26,985 nucleotides of DNA from JAKPCT01 sp029553165 (GCA_035359995.1 DAORZT010000039.1:1-26985), one strand, 5' to 3'. Counted from the stretch's first letter, positions 1 through 7,900 are shown. Notes: generated by a model not told the origin, from the sequence alone. Numbers and translations: made by a program.

Positions 1-24
1 TATAAAACGGAGGATTAAGTAAGG

Positions 25-2802
25 ATGGATTATAACAAGACCTTAAATTTACCCCAAACTGACTTTCCAATGAAAGCCAATTTACCGCAACGGGAACCTG
101 AAATCCAGCAAAAATGGGAAGCCAACAAACTTTATCATCGGGTTCAAGAGCAGGCGAAACAAGCCGGCCGCCCCAAATTTATCCTTCATGACGGACCACC
201 ATATGCCAACGGCCACATTCATATCGGTACAGCGTTAAATAAGATCCTCAAAGATATTGTGGTTAAGTTTAAAACGATGGAAGGTTACTACGTGCCGTAT
301 GTACCAGGCTGGGACACTCACGGCTTGCCAATTGAACAGCAGGTTATTAAAGAAACCAAATTAAACCGTAACGAATTATCAGTAGTTGACTTCCGAAAAC
401 GCTGTGAAGAATATGCTTTAAAATTCTTTGAGATCCAACGTGATGAGTTTAAAAAGTTAGGAGTCGGAGGTTACTGGGAAGATCCCTATTTAACTCTCGC
501 TCCCAAGTATGAAGCGAAACAGATCGAGATCTTTGGTGAAATGGCACAGAAAGGTTATATTTATAAAGGATTGAAGCCGGTTTATTGGTGTTCAACCTGT
601 GAAACCGCCTTAGCCGAAGCCGAGATCGATTATGCTGATAAAACTTCATTCTCAATCTATGTCAAATTTGCCGTAGTTGACGGTAAAGGAGTGCTCCCAA
701 CCGAAGACACTTTCGTTGTAATCTGGACCACAACCCCCTGGACGTTACCGGCAAACCTGGCTATTTCCGTAAATCCTGACTTTGTCTATAATCTAATTCA
801 GGTTGGTAACGAAAAATATTTAATCGCCCGTGAATTGGTTGAGCGTTTTGCCCAGGAAACCGGGATTGATGATTACCAAATCGTAGCGGAGATTGAGGGT
901 GACAAATTAGAAGGCATCAAAACCCAGCATCCGTTTATGGGCTGGGAGTCACCACTACTGCTTGGCGATCACGTCACTTTAGAACAGGGTACCGGTTGTG
1001 TTCATACCGCACCAGGACATGGCGCCGAAGACTATCAGATTGGTCTTAAATATGGGCTGCCGGCATTTGCACCGGTAACTCCGCAAGGAAGATTCTCGCC
1101 TGAAGCCGGGAAATATGCCGGAATCAAGCTGAACGAAGGCAATCAAATTATTATTGATGACTTGAAAGCATCCGGACACCTGGTCGGTTCCGGTGAGATC
1201 GTCCACCAGTATCCTCACTGCTGGCGTTGTAAACATCCTGTCATCTTCAGAGCGACCGAACAATGGTTTGCCTCAGTTGAAGGCTTCCGCAAAGAAGCTT
1301 TGGAAGCGATTAAAAACGTCCAATGGATTCCTGCCTGGGGTGAAGGGCGAATTCATAACATGGTAGCCGACCGTTCCGACTGGTGTATTTCAAGACAACG
1401 CACCTGGGGTGTGCCGATTCCGATCTTATACTGTGAAGACTGTGGTAAAGAACTGATCAACAAAGAAATCATTGCCAAAGTAGCGGCAATCTTCGCTGAA
1501 GAAGGTTCCAGCGCCTGGTGGGTCCGCGATGCAGCAGACTTCCTGCCAGAGGATACGGTTTGTCCGGAGTGCGGTGGCAGTAAGTTCCGGAAAGAAACGG
1601 ATATTATGGACGTCTGGTTTGACTCCGGTTCCAGCCATGCGGCAGTACTGGAAGTATGGCCTGAACTGGAATGGCCGGCTGACCTCTATCTTGAAGGCAG
1701 CGATCAACATCGTGGCTGGTTCCAGTCATCTTTATTAACTGGAGTGGCAGCCAGAGGGCGGGCTCCTTTTAAAGCGGTTTTAACCCATGGTTATGTAGTT
1801 GACGCCGATGGCCGTAAAATGTCAAAGTCACTCGGTAACGTAATTGCACCTGAAATGGTGATTAAGGAATTTGGGGTTGATATTCTCCGCCTGTGGGTAG
1901 CCTCATCCGATTATCAGGCTGACATCCGGATCTCCAAAGATATCTTAAAACAACTGGCTGAAGTTTATCGCCGGATCCGTAATACTTGTCGTTTCCTATT
2001 AGGAAATCTAAACGACTTCAATCCTGATACTGACGCTGTGCCTTATGAAAATTTAACCGAATTAGACCGTTGGGCATTATTACGTTTAGAAAAATTGGTC
2101 CGTAAAGTAATTGATGCTTATCAAAAATATGAGTTTCACATCCAGCATCATGCGATTCATAATTTCTGCACCATTGATCTAAGTTCACTTTATTTGGATA
2201 TTATTAAAGATCGGCTCTATACTTCGGCAACCAATGATCCGGGGCGCAGGGCTGCTCAAACTGTCCTGTATCAAATTTTAGTCAAATTGACGAAGCTGAT
2301 CGCGCCAGTTTTATCGCACACCGCCGAAGAAATCTGGACCTATCTGCCTTATAAGAAAGAGACCAGTGTTCATGAAACACTGATGCCGGAATTTAATGAT
2401 CAATATTTAAATCCTGAATTAGAAAAAACCTGGGATGAATTCTTAACAGTTCGCCAGGATGTTTCTAAAGCATTAGAGCTCGCCCGTGCCCAAAAAGTTA
2501 TCGGCAGTTCACTGGAAGCAAAAGTTATCCTTTATATTCCAGCCGGATTAGAAAAATTGATGCAACATTTTGCGGCTGATCTGCCAACACTATTTATTGT
2601 TTCTCAAGTTGAAGTACAAAACGAGGCTAATGCGCCGGAAACAGCATACTCCAGTGAATCAGTCCCTGGTTTGAGAGCCCAAGTTGAAAAGGCGAGCGGG
2701 GCAAAGTGTGAACGTTGCTGGAACTATCATACCAGTGTCAGTCAGGATGCCGAACATCCAACCCTTTGCCATCGCTGTGCCTCTGTTGTTAAATCACTTT
2801 AA
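25..2802 (+). CDS. ileS: Isoleucyl-tRNA synthetase
   Basis: Charges tRNA-Ile with isoleucine in the cytoplasm and edits misactivated valine. The 925-residue product has the full class I layout: the ATP-binding signature is NGHIHIGTALNK at about 62-73 (HIGT in place of HIGH, which I recall as common in clostridial IleRS), the second signature is GRKMSKSLGN near residue 595-605, and the editing domain (CP1) lies between them with WTTTPWTLPAN. The C-terminus carries a zinc site, CERCWNYH followed by CHRC, as in the bacterial type of the enzyme. Length is normal and no frame break is seen. ATG at 25 is preceded by GGAGG at 9-13. A T-box leader would be expected upstream but would lie outside the window. 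It is the first gene of a plus-strand housekeeping block. Confidence 0.98.
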   Translation: MDYNKTLNLPQTDFPMKANLPQREPEIQQKWEANKLYHRVQEQAKQAGRPKFILHDGPPYANGHIHIGTALNKILKDIVVKFKTMEGYYVPYVPGWDTHGLPIEQQVIKETKLNRNELSVVDFRKRCEEYALKFFEIQRDEFKKLGVGGYWEDPYLTLAPKYEAKQIEIFGEMAQKGYIYKGLKPVYWCSTCETALAEAEIDYADKTSFSIYVKFAVVDGKGVLPTEDTFVVIWTTTPWTLPANLAISVNPDFVYNLIQVGNEKYLIARELVERFAQETGIDDYQIVAEIEGDKLEGIKTQHPFMGWESPLLLGDHVTLEQGTGCVHTAPGHGAEDYQIGLKYGLPAFAPVTPQGRFSPEAGKYAGIKLNEGNQIIIDDLKASGHLVGSGEIVHQYPHCWRCKHPVIFRATEQWFASVEGFRKEALEAIKNVQWIPAWGEGRIHNMVADRSDWCISRQRTWGVPIPILYCEDCGKELINKEIIAKVAAIFAEEGSSAWWVRDAADFLPEDTVCPECGGSKFRKETDIMDVWFDSGSSHAAVLEVWPELEWPADLYLEGSDQHRGWFQSSLLTGVAARGRAPFKAVLTHGYVVDADGRKMSKSLGNVIAPEMVIKEFGVDILRLWVASSDYQADIRISKDILKQLAEVYRRIRNTCRFLLGNLNDFNPDTDAVPYENLTELDRWALLRLEKLVRKVIDAYQKYEFHIQHHAIHNFCTIDLSSLYLDIIKDRLYTSATNDPGRRAAQTVLYQILVKLTKLIAPVLSHTAEEIWTYLPYKKETSVHETLMPEFNDQYLNPELEKTWDEFLTVRQDVSKALELARAQKVIGSSLEAKVILYIPAGLEKLMQHFAADLPTLFIVSQVEVQNEANAPETAYSSESVPGLRAQVEKASGAKCERCWNYHTSVSQDAEHPTLCHRCASVVKSL

Positions 2803-2842
2803 TTATTATGCCGATAAATTAAAGTACAAAGTATAGTCATCG

Positions 2843-2886
2843 GGTGATGTTGGCAGAGTGAGTACAATACTCTAACCAACATCGCC
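2843..2886. other. Strong hairpin without a T tract after ileS
   Basis: GGTGATGTTGG (2843-2853) pairs with CCAACATCGCC (2876-2886) when a G-U pair is allowed, and inside it AGAGT (2855-2859) pairs with ACTCT (2869-2873). No T run follows on either strand, so it is not a normal intrinsic terminator. It sits between ileS and the next ribosome site and could be an mRNA 3' end stabiliser, a processing site or a protein-binding site. The function is unknown. Confidence 0.55.
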
Positions 2887-2935
2887 ATCTTTAATCTAAG
2901 CTAATCTCCGGTAATGTATTGTGGAGGTGTGGCCA

Positions 2936-3250
2936 ATGAGTTTAAATTGCACGATTCACCCAATTGATCCCCGGCTGATAAATGCATTGATGGCTGCTAT
3001 TAAAGGGAGCAGTACTGACTGGAGTTTTCTGAAACGTCTCTGGAACAAAAAACAATTGATTGATAGGGTTAATCAACCATTTAAAGAGGGTTTGGCGGAA
3101 CTTCTAAACGATAATCCGGAATTTGACATTCAGATTCATCTTTGGGGCCGGCCTTTTTTTATTGTCGATTCCCATCCGAAGCAAATTGTTAACCGAATTG
3201 ATCACTTATACTCCCTAAATAACGAACGCCAAATCAAACAATTTTTTTAG
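2936..3250 (+). CDS. Hypothetical protein, 5' half of a gene split at a T run
   Basis: I do not recognise this family. ATG at 2936 is chosen because GGAGGTG (2923-2929) lies 6 nt upstream; the longer GTG start at 2921 would be inside the ribosome site. The product (104 residues up to TAG) is soluble, with no signal peptide or membrane segment; it begins MSLNCTIHPIDPRL and contains an IHLWGRPFFIVD stretch. The stop codon follows directly on seven T residues. The -1 frame is open from this point straight into the next coding block, with no start codon or ribosome site of its own nearby. This ORF and 3247-3819 are therefore best read as one gene of about 294 residues, interrupted either by a homopolymer indel or by frameshifting. 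Confidence 0.6.
   Translation: MSLNCTIHPIDPRLINALMAAIKGSSTDWSFLKRLWNKKQLIDRVNQPFKEGLAELLNDNPEFDIQIHLWGRPFFIVDSHPKQIVNRIDHLYSLNNERQIKQFF
3242..3249 (+). other. Homopolymer slip site joining two halves of one gene
   Basis: In the upstream frame the codons read CAA TTT TTT TAG. Moving back one base on the T run (3242-3248) gives TTT TTA GAA and opens the downstream frame, which runs unbroken to 3819. An eighth T would give the same result. A P-site Phe-tRNA on UUU can re-pair on UUU in the -1 frame with a stop codon in the A site, so slippage is physically reasonable, as is RNA polymerase slippage or a sequencing error. Confidence 0.5.
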
Positions 3251-3819
3251 AAGAATTAAAAAAACTATCTGAAACTGCTTATCAAAAACGCCAACAGGTT
3301 AATTTAATCTCACCACCAAAAATAGCTTTAGGTTTGGAAACAACATTACAAGAACTAAAGCAACTCTACAAACAAAAACAGTTCAAGGAACTTGGGGTCG
3401 AATACGGATTTGTTTTAGCACAAATTGCCGCTGCAGCTTATCCTTATTGGTATATGAACGGCCAAGGGCTAACCTTTATTGCGGACTTGGAACTGCCACA
3501 TTTAACCGGTGAACCGGAAGGCCTTGCGACCGCCTCAAATTTATTAACTGAGATTGCTGATTATATTCCACAACGATTGACTAAGAGTTTATCAAGTGGA
3601 ATCTATCTTAATCAACATGAGGTCCGCGAATTACTGAAGATAATTGAGTTGGACGCTTCCTATTGCAAGCATGTTATGGCTCAGAAACAATTTTCATCCA
3701 CCAGTGCCGACAGTTTTCTGATGAAGCTTACCGAAGCGCTGGAATATGCCGCCTCACACAATTACGGAATTATTGAAGCATCAGATGTGTTTGATAAAGA
3801 AACCAAACACTATCCTTAA
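3247..3819 (+). CDS. Hypothetical protein, 3' half of the split gene
   Basis: Unrecognised family. The reading frame is open from the T run at 3242-3248, through a charged helical stretch (LEELKKLSETAYQKR), to TAA at 3817-3819. TTG at 3334 is the first ordinary start codon that could serve, but it has no ribosome site, so independent translation looks unlikely. The sequence is soluble and mostly helical, with an aromatic patch (YPYWYMNGQGL) followed by ADLELPHLTGEPEGL, and the end resembles a helical bundle. A strong terminator follows at 3841. Joined with 2936-3247 the protein would be about 294 residues. I can give no function. Its position between ileS and the lsp/lgt block says little beyond probable housekeeping expression. 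Confidence 0.55.
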   Translation, partial: LEELKKLSETAYQKRQQVNLISPPKIALGLETTLQELKQLYKQKQFKELGVEYGFVLAQIAAAAYPYWYMNGQGLTFIADLELPHLTGEPEGLATASNLLTEIADYIPQRLTKSLSSGIYLNQHEVRELLKIIELDASYCKHVMAQKQFSSTSADSFLMKLTEALEYAASHNYGIIEASDVFDKETKHYP

Positions 3820-3840
3820 AAGATAACCCTTTTTATTCAA

Positions 3841-3874
3841 AAAAAACCTGTCTTTTTGAAAGATGGGTTTTTTT
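3841..3874 (+). terminator. Intrinsic terminator
   Basis: A 15-bp stem pairs 3841-3855 with 3859-3873 (A-rich arm, CC/GG and GTCTTT/AAAGAT core, loop TTG), and its T-rich right arm forms the U tract. It lies 20 nt after the stop codon of the hypothetical gene. The A-rich left arm could let it act on the other strand too, but no minus-strand gene ends here. Confidence 0.85.
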
Positions 3875-3956
3875 ATTTCTCTTTACCTTGTTTAACATCA
3901 GATTGGAGTGGCTAAACTAATTTAAATTAAAATAATTTAATAAGGTGGTTTTAACA

Positions 3957-4253
3957 ATTCGTCGCAAACAAGCCCAAGCCTTATTTAAAAAAATGTATGA
4001 GATTGAAGCTAAATTAGAACGCGCTAATTTCACCGCCTTTATGGAACTGCTGCAAAAACCGACCCGATTAATTTTGCTTAATTTTATCGGTGGTTTGGCG
4101 CGTGGCTTTGGAATTGCCATCGGACTAACAATCATCGCCAGTCTGTTCATTGTTTTCCTTACCTATTTAGCAGATCTCAACCTGCCAATAATCGGCCGCT
4201 ATATTGCCGAGTTAGTTAAAATCGTCAATCAACAATTGAGATTATATTCTTAA
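3957..4253 (+). CDS. DUF5665-type small membrane protein, probable ATT start
   Basis: A protein of about 98 residues with a charged helical N-terminus (RRKQAQALFKKMYEIEAK) and one or two membrane segments around FIGGLARGFGIAIGLTII and LFIVFLTYLADL. The FIGGLARGFGIAIG stretch is what I associate with the DUF5665 family of Firmicutes, which has no known function. Start choice is unusual. AAGGTGG at 3942-3948 is the only ribosome site, and at normal spacing (8 nt) it points to ATT at 3957. The alternative GTG at 3945 lies inside that site and has no ribosome site of its own; it would add four residues. The gene stands just before the yteA-like gene, as in many clostridial genomes. Confidence 0.75.
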   Translation: MRRKQAQALFKKMYEIEAKLERANFTAFMELLQKPTRLILLNFIGGLARGFGIAIGLTIIASLFIVFLTYLADLNLPIIGRYIAELVKIVNQQLRLYS

Positions 4254-4299
4254 ACCAACTCACAAACAAAACAAATCAAGATGAAAGGGAAAATCAAAG

Positions 4300-4899
4300 A
4301 TGGACAATTTGATTCTTAATGAATTTAAAGAACGGTTAACAGCTGAAAAAAACCGCTTAGAAGAAGAATTACGGCGTTCAGACCGGTTTAACCTGGATGA
4401 AAACCTAGCAGGGACAATCGCTGAGTTGTCAAGCTATGATAACCATCCTGCCGACCTTGGCAGTGAAACCTTTGAACGTGAGAAAGATTTGGCACTCTGG
4501 AATAATTCCCATGAAATTTTAAACCGCATTAATGATGCTTTGAACCGGATCAATCAAGGTCAATACGGTATCTGTGAGGAATGCGGAGCAGAGATTGCAA
4601 TTGAAAGATTGAATGCAATTCCCTATACGACAATGTGTATCCACTGTCAGCAAGTAAACGAATCCCATCGCCAAACCAGGGGACGGCCGATTGAAGAAGA
4701 AGTTTTGTTCCCGCCCTTCAGTAGAACATTCATCGATGATGTTGCCAAATATGGAACATCCGAAACCCCTTCCGACTTAAGCGGAGCAGAAGACTATGCT
4801 GAGACATTTTATAATGCTGAAGAAAAACATGGCGTTGTCGAAGCAGTTGATGGTATAATTGATGTTGGTTATGATCAAATTCCCCCGGATCCGGTTTGA
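4300..4899 (+). CDS. yteA: DksA/TraR-type zinc-finger protein, YteA family
   Basis: A 199-residue cytoplasmic protein with an N-terminal coiled coil (about 1-40), the segment YDNHPADLGSETFEREKD at about 46-63 that marks the YteA branch, and a four-cysteine zinc finger CEECG...CIHC in the DksA/TraR position (about 113-134). It lacks the coiled-coil tip layout of enterobacterial DksA, so a role at the RNA polymerase secondary channel is only inferred from the family. YteA-like proteins are largely limited to spore-forming Firmicutes, and sigK in the same window fits that. ATG at 4300 has an AAAGGGA site upstream. The neighbours (DUF5665, lspA) match conserved clostridial gene order. Confidence 0.88.
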   Translation: MDNLILNEFKERLTAEKNRLEEELRRSDRFNLDENLAGTIAELSSYDNHPADLGSETFEREKDLALWNNSHEILNRINDALNRINQGQYGICEECGAEIAIERLNAIPYTTMCIHCQQVNESHRQTRGRPIEEEVLFPPFSRTFIDDVAKYGTSETPSDLSGAEDYAETFYNAEEKHGVVEAVDGIIDVGYDQIPPDPV

Positions 4900-5004
4900 A
4901 GCTACCGGGTGAGAAGGTTTTTCAGTAAATATCTAGAATATATGTCCTTGAGCAATTCAATTATTCAATTAACTCACTAAAACTAAAAATTAAAGGAAAT
5001 CAAT

Positions 5005-5478
5005 ATGGTTTTTCTAATTATCACCACTCTTTTTTGCGTAATTGATCAATTATCCAAATTTTATGCCGAAGCTAGGCTTGTCCCGTTTAAGAGTATTCCG
5101 GTCCTCAACGGGTGGTTCTCATTGACTTATGTTAAAAATTATGGAGCTGCCTTTGGGATCTTAAACTCGCAAACCTATTTACTGATTGCAATCTCGCTCG
5201 CGGTCTTCGCAGTTGTCTTCCTAAACCGAAAGCAGATTCTGAAATACCCAAAGATCTTTCAGTTTGGGTTAGCGATTGCACTCGGAGGAGCTCTCGGCAA
5301 TCTGATTGACCGGATCCGGTTAGGTTATGTAATTGACTTTATCCAATTGGATTTTATTAATTGGCCGGTCTTTAACATCGCTGATATCGCGATTGTTGTT
5401 GGAGTTGGGATTATTTTTTATGGTATGATCATTGATAATTTAAAGAAAAGAAAACCCAAGCAAATGATGTATGAATAG
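5005..5478 (+). CDS. lspA: Lipoprotein signal peptidase (signal peptidase II)
   Basis: Cleaves the signal peptide of diacylglyceryl-modified prolipoproteins in the membrane. The 157-residue product has four predicted membrane helices and the conserved boxes of the family: NYGAAFG at 45-51, GGALGNLIDR at 94-103, VIDF at 109-112 and FNIADI at 123-128. The catalytic aspartate pair is visible as D102 and D127. Length is normal. ATG at 5005 follows AAAGGAA. The gene lies 24 nt before lgt, so the two enzymes of lipoprotein maturation are together, in reverse order of action. Confidence 0.97.
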   Translation: MVFLIITTLFCVIDQLSKFYAEARLVPFKSIPVLNGWFSLTYVKNYGAAFGILNSQTYLLIAISLAVFAVVFLNRKQILKYPKIFQFGLAIALGGALGNLIDRIRLGYVIDFIQLDFINWPVFNIADIAIVVGVGIIFYGMIIDNLKKRKPKQMMYE

Positions 5479-5502
5479 TTAGCCGACATTACAGGAGGAA
5501 TA

Positions 5503-6276
5503 ATGAAACCAGTATTATTTGAGTTTCTTGGTTTTGAAGTCCATTCCTATGGTTTATTGTTAGCCGTATCATTTGCCATTGGTATTATTGGAACAAGTAT
5601 TGCCACCAAAGAACATGGGATTCGATTCTCGACAATCATTGACTTGGGGTTGTGGATTTTATTAGGTTCTGTATTAGGAGCAAGAATAGTTTTTATCCTT
5701 ACGAAATGGGCGCATTTTATCAAATATCCGGATGAAATCATCAAACTGTCTTCAGATGGCTTATCGTTTCATGGCGGTTTATTAAGTGGTTTTTTAGCCG
5801 GATTTTGGTTTTGCTGTTCTCACAAAATCAATCCATGGAAATTAGCTGATCGTGTCAGTCCGTTTATCGCAATCGGTTATTCAATCACCCGAATCGGTTG
5901 CTTTTTGGATGGTTGCTGTTATGGTAAGGCATCAGCATTGCCTTGGGCCCTAAGGTGTTCAGTCAATGATTCATTGTTGCGTCATCCAACCCAAATATAC
6001 TCGTTAACAGGCAGTTTGATTATCTTCTTGATTATTTGGTTATTACGAAACCATAAACAATTTCCGGGATTTCTTTTTTTATTATATATTGGACTGTACT
6101 CAATCGTCCGATTCATTGTCGAGTTTTATCGCGAAGGCCCAATAGTTTTACCATGCCTTAATCTTGCCCAGTTATCCTGTATTGTTAGCGCTTTTTTGGC
6201 TTTTGGTTTAATTAGGTTAAGGCAACTGAAACTTCGAAAAGGGGTATACGATGCAGTATCAGAGGTTAATCGTTGA
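5503..6276 (+). CDS. lgt: Prolipoprotein diacylglyceryl transferase
   Basis: Transfers diacylglycerol from phosphatidylglycerol to the lipobox cysteine of prolipoproteins, before LspA acts. The 257-residue product has seven predicted membrane segments. Family marks are SFHGGLLSG (88-96, with the conserved H90), the signature ITRIGCFLDGCCYG (128-141, the clostridial cysteine-rich form) and HPTQIYS (161-167), plus RFIVEFYREGP near the end. ATG at 5503 has an AGGAGG site at normal spacing. The last 26 nt overlap the start of the next gene, suggesting translational coupling. Confidence 0.97.
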   Translation: MKPVLFEFLGFEVHSYGLLLAVSFAIGIIGTSIATKEHGIRFSTIIDLGLWILLGSVLGARIVFILTKWAHFIKYPDEIIKLSSDGLSFHGGLLSGFLAGFWFCCSHKINPWKLADRVSPFIAIGYSITRIGCFLDGCCYGKASALPWALRCSVNDSLLRHPTQIYSLTGSLIIFLIIWLLRNHKQFPGFLFLLYIGLYSIVRFIVEFYREGPIVLPCLNLAQLSCIVSAFLAFGLIRLRQLKLRKGVYDAVSEVNR

Positions 6277-7159
6277 AAACGATAACGTTGGAGAAAGATT
6301 AGATCGGTTTTTAACAAATGCGGGGGTTTGGCCCTCGCGTTCTTTTGTCCAAAAAATCATTGATGCTCAAGGTGTTACCCGTAACGGGAAACCATTAAAA
6401 GCAAGTTATCGTTTGGAATACGGCGATATCATTGAGGTTACCTGGGATGAACCAAAACCTTTGGAAGTAACGGCTGAAGCGATCCCGATTGATATTTTAT
6501 ATGAAGATCAAGATGTAATCGTAGTTAATAAACCGCGTGGGATGGTAGTCCATCCTGCGGCCGGAAATTATGAAAGGACTTTGGTTAATGCGTTACTAAA
6601 TCATTGTACCGATCTCTCCGGAATCGGCGGAATCATCCGCCCCGGTATCGTTCACCGTTTAGATAAAGATACTTCCGGGGTACTGGTAGTCGCCAAAAAC
6701 GATCTGGCGCATATTGCTCTGACTAATCAATTAAAAGCCCGTCAGATGAACCGGATTTATCAAACGATCGTCCATGGCCGTCCAAAAGAAAGTGGGAGAA
6801 TCGAAGGACCAATCGGGCGCCATCCGATTCAAAGAAAAAAGATGGCGGTTGTTGCCAATGGTAAACCGGCAGTCACCAACTATCGAGTGTTAGAATACTT
6901 TAAACAGTATTCTTTTTTAGAGGTCAAGCTGGAAACCGGGCGGACTCATCAGATTCGAGTTCATTTAAGCCATATTGGTTACCCGGTAGTCGGAGATCCG
7001 GTTTATGGTCGGAAGAAGGAGGTAGTGCCAATTGAAGGGCAGGCATTACATGCAGCTGTTTTAGGATTTATTCATCCCCGGACCGGAGATTATCTGGAAT
7101 TTCGTACCGAACTACCTTCAGCGGTCCAACAAGCTTTAGAATGGTGCCGTAAACATTAA
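6251..7159 (+). CDS. RluD-family rRNA pseudouridine synthase
   Basis: Isomerises uridine to pseudouridine in RNA; the RluA/RluC/RluD family acts mainly on 23S rRNA. The 302-residue protein begins with an S4 RNA-binding domain (about 12-75, GERLDRFLTN...SRSFVQKIID). The catalytic domain carries PGIVHRLDKDTSG at 131-143 with catalytic D138, and the RTHQIRVHL box. Whether its target is the RluD site cannot be told from sequence alone. The gene overlaps lgt by 26 nt, with its ribosome site (AAAAGGGG) inside lgt, and is the last of the lspA-lgt unit. A large inverted repeat follows. Confidence 0.93.
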   Translation: MQYQRLIVENDNVGERLDRFLTNAGVWPSRSFVQKIIDAQGVTRNGKPLKASYRLEYGDIIEVTWDEPKPLEVTAEAIPIDILYEDQDVIVVNKPRGMVVHPAAGNYERTLVNALLNHCTDLSGIGGIIRPGIVHRLDKDTSGVLVVAKNDLAHIALTNQLKARQMNRIYQTIVHGRPKESGRIEGPIGRHPIQRKKMAVVANGKPAVTNYRVLEYFKQYSFLEVKLETGRTHQIRVHLSHIGYPVVGDPVYGRKKEVVPIEGQALHAAVLGFIHPRTGDYLEFRTELPSAVQQALEWCRKH

Positions 7160-7164
7160 CCCTA

Positions 7165-7223
7165 AAACATTAAAATAGGTAGAGGTAAACGCATATTGTT
7201 TACCCCTACCTATTTCAATGTTT
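7165..7223. terminator. Bidirectional terminator between convergent genes
   Basis: A 26-nt arm at 7165-7190 pairs with 7198-7223 with only a few mismatches, around a 7-nt loop (GCATATT). The core is ATAGGTAGAGGTAAAC against GTTTACCCCTACCTAT. It lies between the stop codons of the rluD-type gene (plus) and the gre-like gene (minus), and its right arm includes the last codon of the latter. T runs are short, so termination may be partly by stem strength or mRNA processing. Confidence 0.7.
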
Positions 7224-7670
7224 CGAGTAAAAAGGTGTTAAAATATCATTATAGTTAGGTTTGACAGCAAGTAAAGAATAGTTCAATACTCCAGCCGGAA
7301 CATTGATGCTAACCTGTTCTCCGGGTTTTTTCATCAGTAGCTTCCGTCCTACCGGTGAAAGGAAAGAGACGTTGGTGAATTCTTTGATCCCATTGAACGG
7401 AGTAACAATTTTATAGTTGAGAACCTGATTGGTAGTTAAATCACTCAATTCAACGGAACTCCCGATTATTACGCAAGGCAAAGCTTCATCAGTTACCAGA
7501 TCACCCCCAACTAACTCTTCTAGCTTGATAATATAATTGCGTAATAAATCAGCGATTTCATTCTTTTCCTTTGAAGGATTCGGGTACAGATCTTCAAGGA
7601 ATTCCTGATAACTTTCTTCAACGTCTACCAAGTGTTTGCTCAAAGCCATCTTTAACTCTACTTGATTCAC
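7215..7670 (-). CDS. GreA/GreB-type transcription elongation factor
   Basis: Gre factors enter the RNA polymerase secondary channel and stimulate cleavage of backtracked RNA. The product (about 151 residues) has a helical N-terminal half and a clear Gre C-terminal domain: VIIGSSVELSDL, then VSFLSPVGRKLLMKKPGEQV and VPAGVLNYSLLAV. The coiled-coil part is divergent and I cannot place the usual acidic tip (the loop reads LYPNPSKEKNE), so cleavage activity is uncertain. The protein might instead be a Rnk-like or other channel binder. GTG at 7670 is chosen because GGGTGGTGAT lies about 7 nt upstream. The ATG inside that site and the long upstream extension to 7790, which runs through the leader hairpin and promoter, are not credible. 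Confidence 0.8.
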   Translation of the reverse strand: MNQVELKMALSKHLVDVEESYQEFLEDLYPNPSKEKNEIADLLRNYIIKLEELVGGDLVTDEALPCVIIGSSVELSDLTTNQVLNYKIVTPFNGIKEFTNVSFLSPVGRKLLMKKPGEQVSINVPAGVLNYSLLAVKPNYNDILTPFYSKH

Positions 7671-7703
7671 AATATCACCACCCATACATTTAATGGTAAA
7701 AAC

Positions 7704-7753
7704 ACTTAAAAAAGCAATGAGACACTCTGTGGTTCTGTACCACAGAATGCCTC
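7704..7753 (-). terminator. Leader hairpin with T run before the gre-like gene (attenuator candidate)
   Basis: On the minus strand, CTGTGGT (7745-7739) pairs with ACCACAG (7733-7727), and the outer arms GAGGCATT and AGTGTCTC extend the stem with two mismatches. A T-rich stretch (ATTGCTTTTTTAAG) follows directly. The stem begins only a few nt after the predicted transcription start. It therefore looks like a terminator inside the 5' leader, about 35 nt before the ribosome site. Confidence 0.65.
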
Positions 7754-7761
7754 TTATTATT

Positions 7762-7790
7762 AAGATAACACATAAACTAATGATTGTCAA
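7762..7790 (-). promoter_or_regulatory. Sigma-A promoter of the gre-like gene
   Basis: On the minus strand TTGACA (7790-7785) and TATCTT (7767-7762) are separated by exactly 17 nt. The start point would fall near 7755, at the foot of the leader hairpin. Confidence 0.8.
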
Positions 7791-7851
7791 TAATGGATGT
7801 GGTTACCATTTTATAGTTATTTTTAAATTTAATGTATATCTTCATTAAGCA

Positions 7852-7894
7852 AAAAATAAAAAAGAGACCCAAGCAACCTCTGAGTCTCTTTTTT
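7852..7894 (-). terminator. Terminator of the sugar importer operon
   Basis: An 11-bp perfect stem pairs AAAAAAGAGAC (7858-7868) with GTCTCTTTTTT (7884-7894). Read on the minus strand it follows the stop codon of the 58-residue gene by 6 nt and ends in a T run (TTTTTTATTTTTT). It closes the minus-strand importer operon, upstream of the independent promoter of the gre-like gene. The stretch 7791-7851 holds nothing else recognisable. Confidence 0.85.
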
Positions 7895-7900
7895 GGAGGA

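Noticed and set aside
4880..4925. Stem CCGGT/ACCGG followed by TTTTT after the yteA-like gene
   Set aside because: The stem is only 5 bp, overlaps the stop codon and is separated from the T run by 9 nt; too weak to call a terminator.
7671..7790. N-terminal extension of the gre-like protein up to 7790
   Set aside because: It runs through a promoter and a terminator-like hairpin; GTG at 7670 has the ribosome site.
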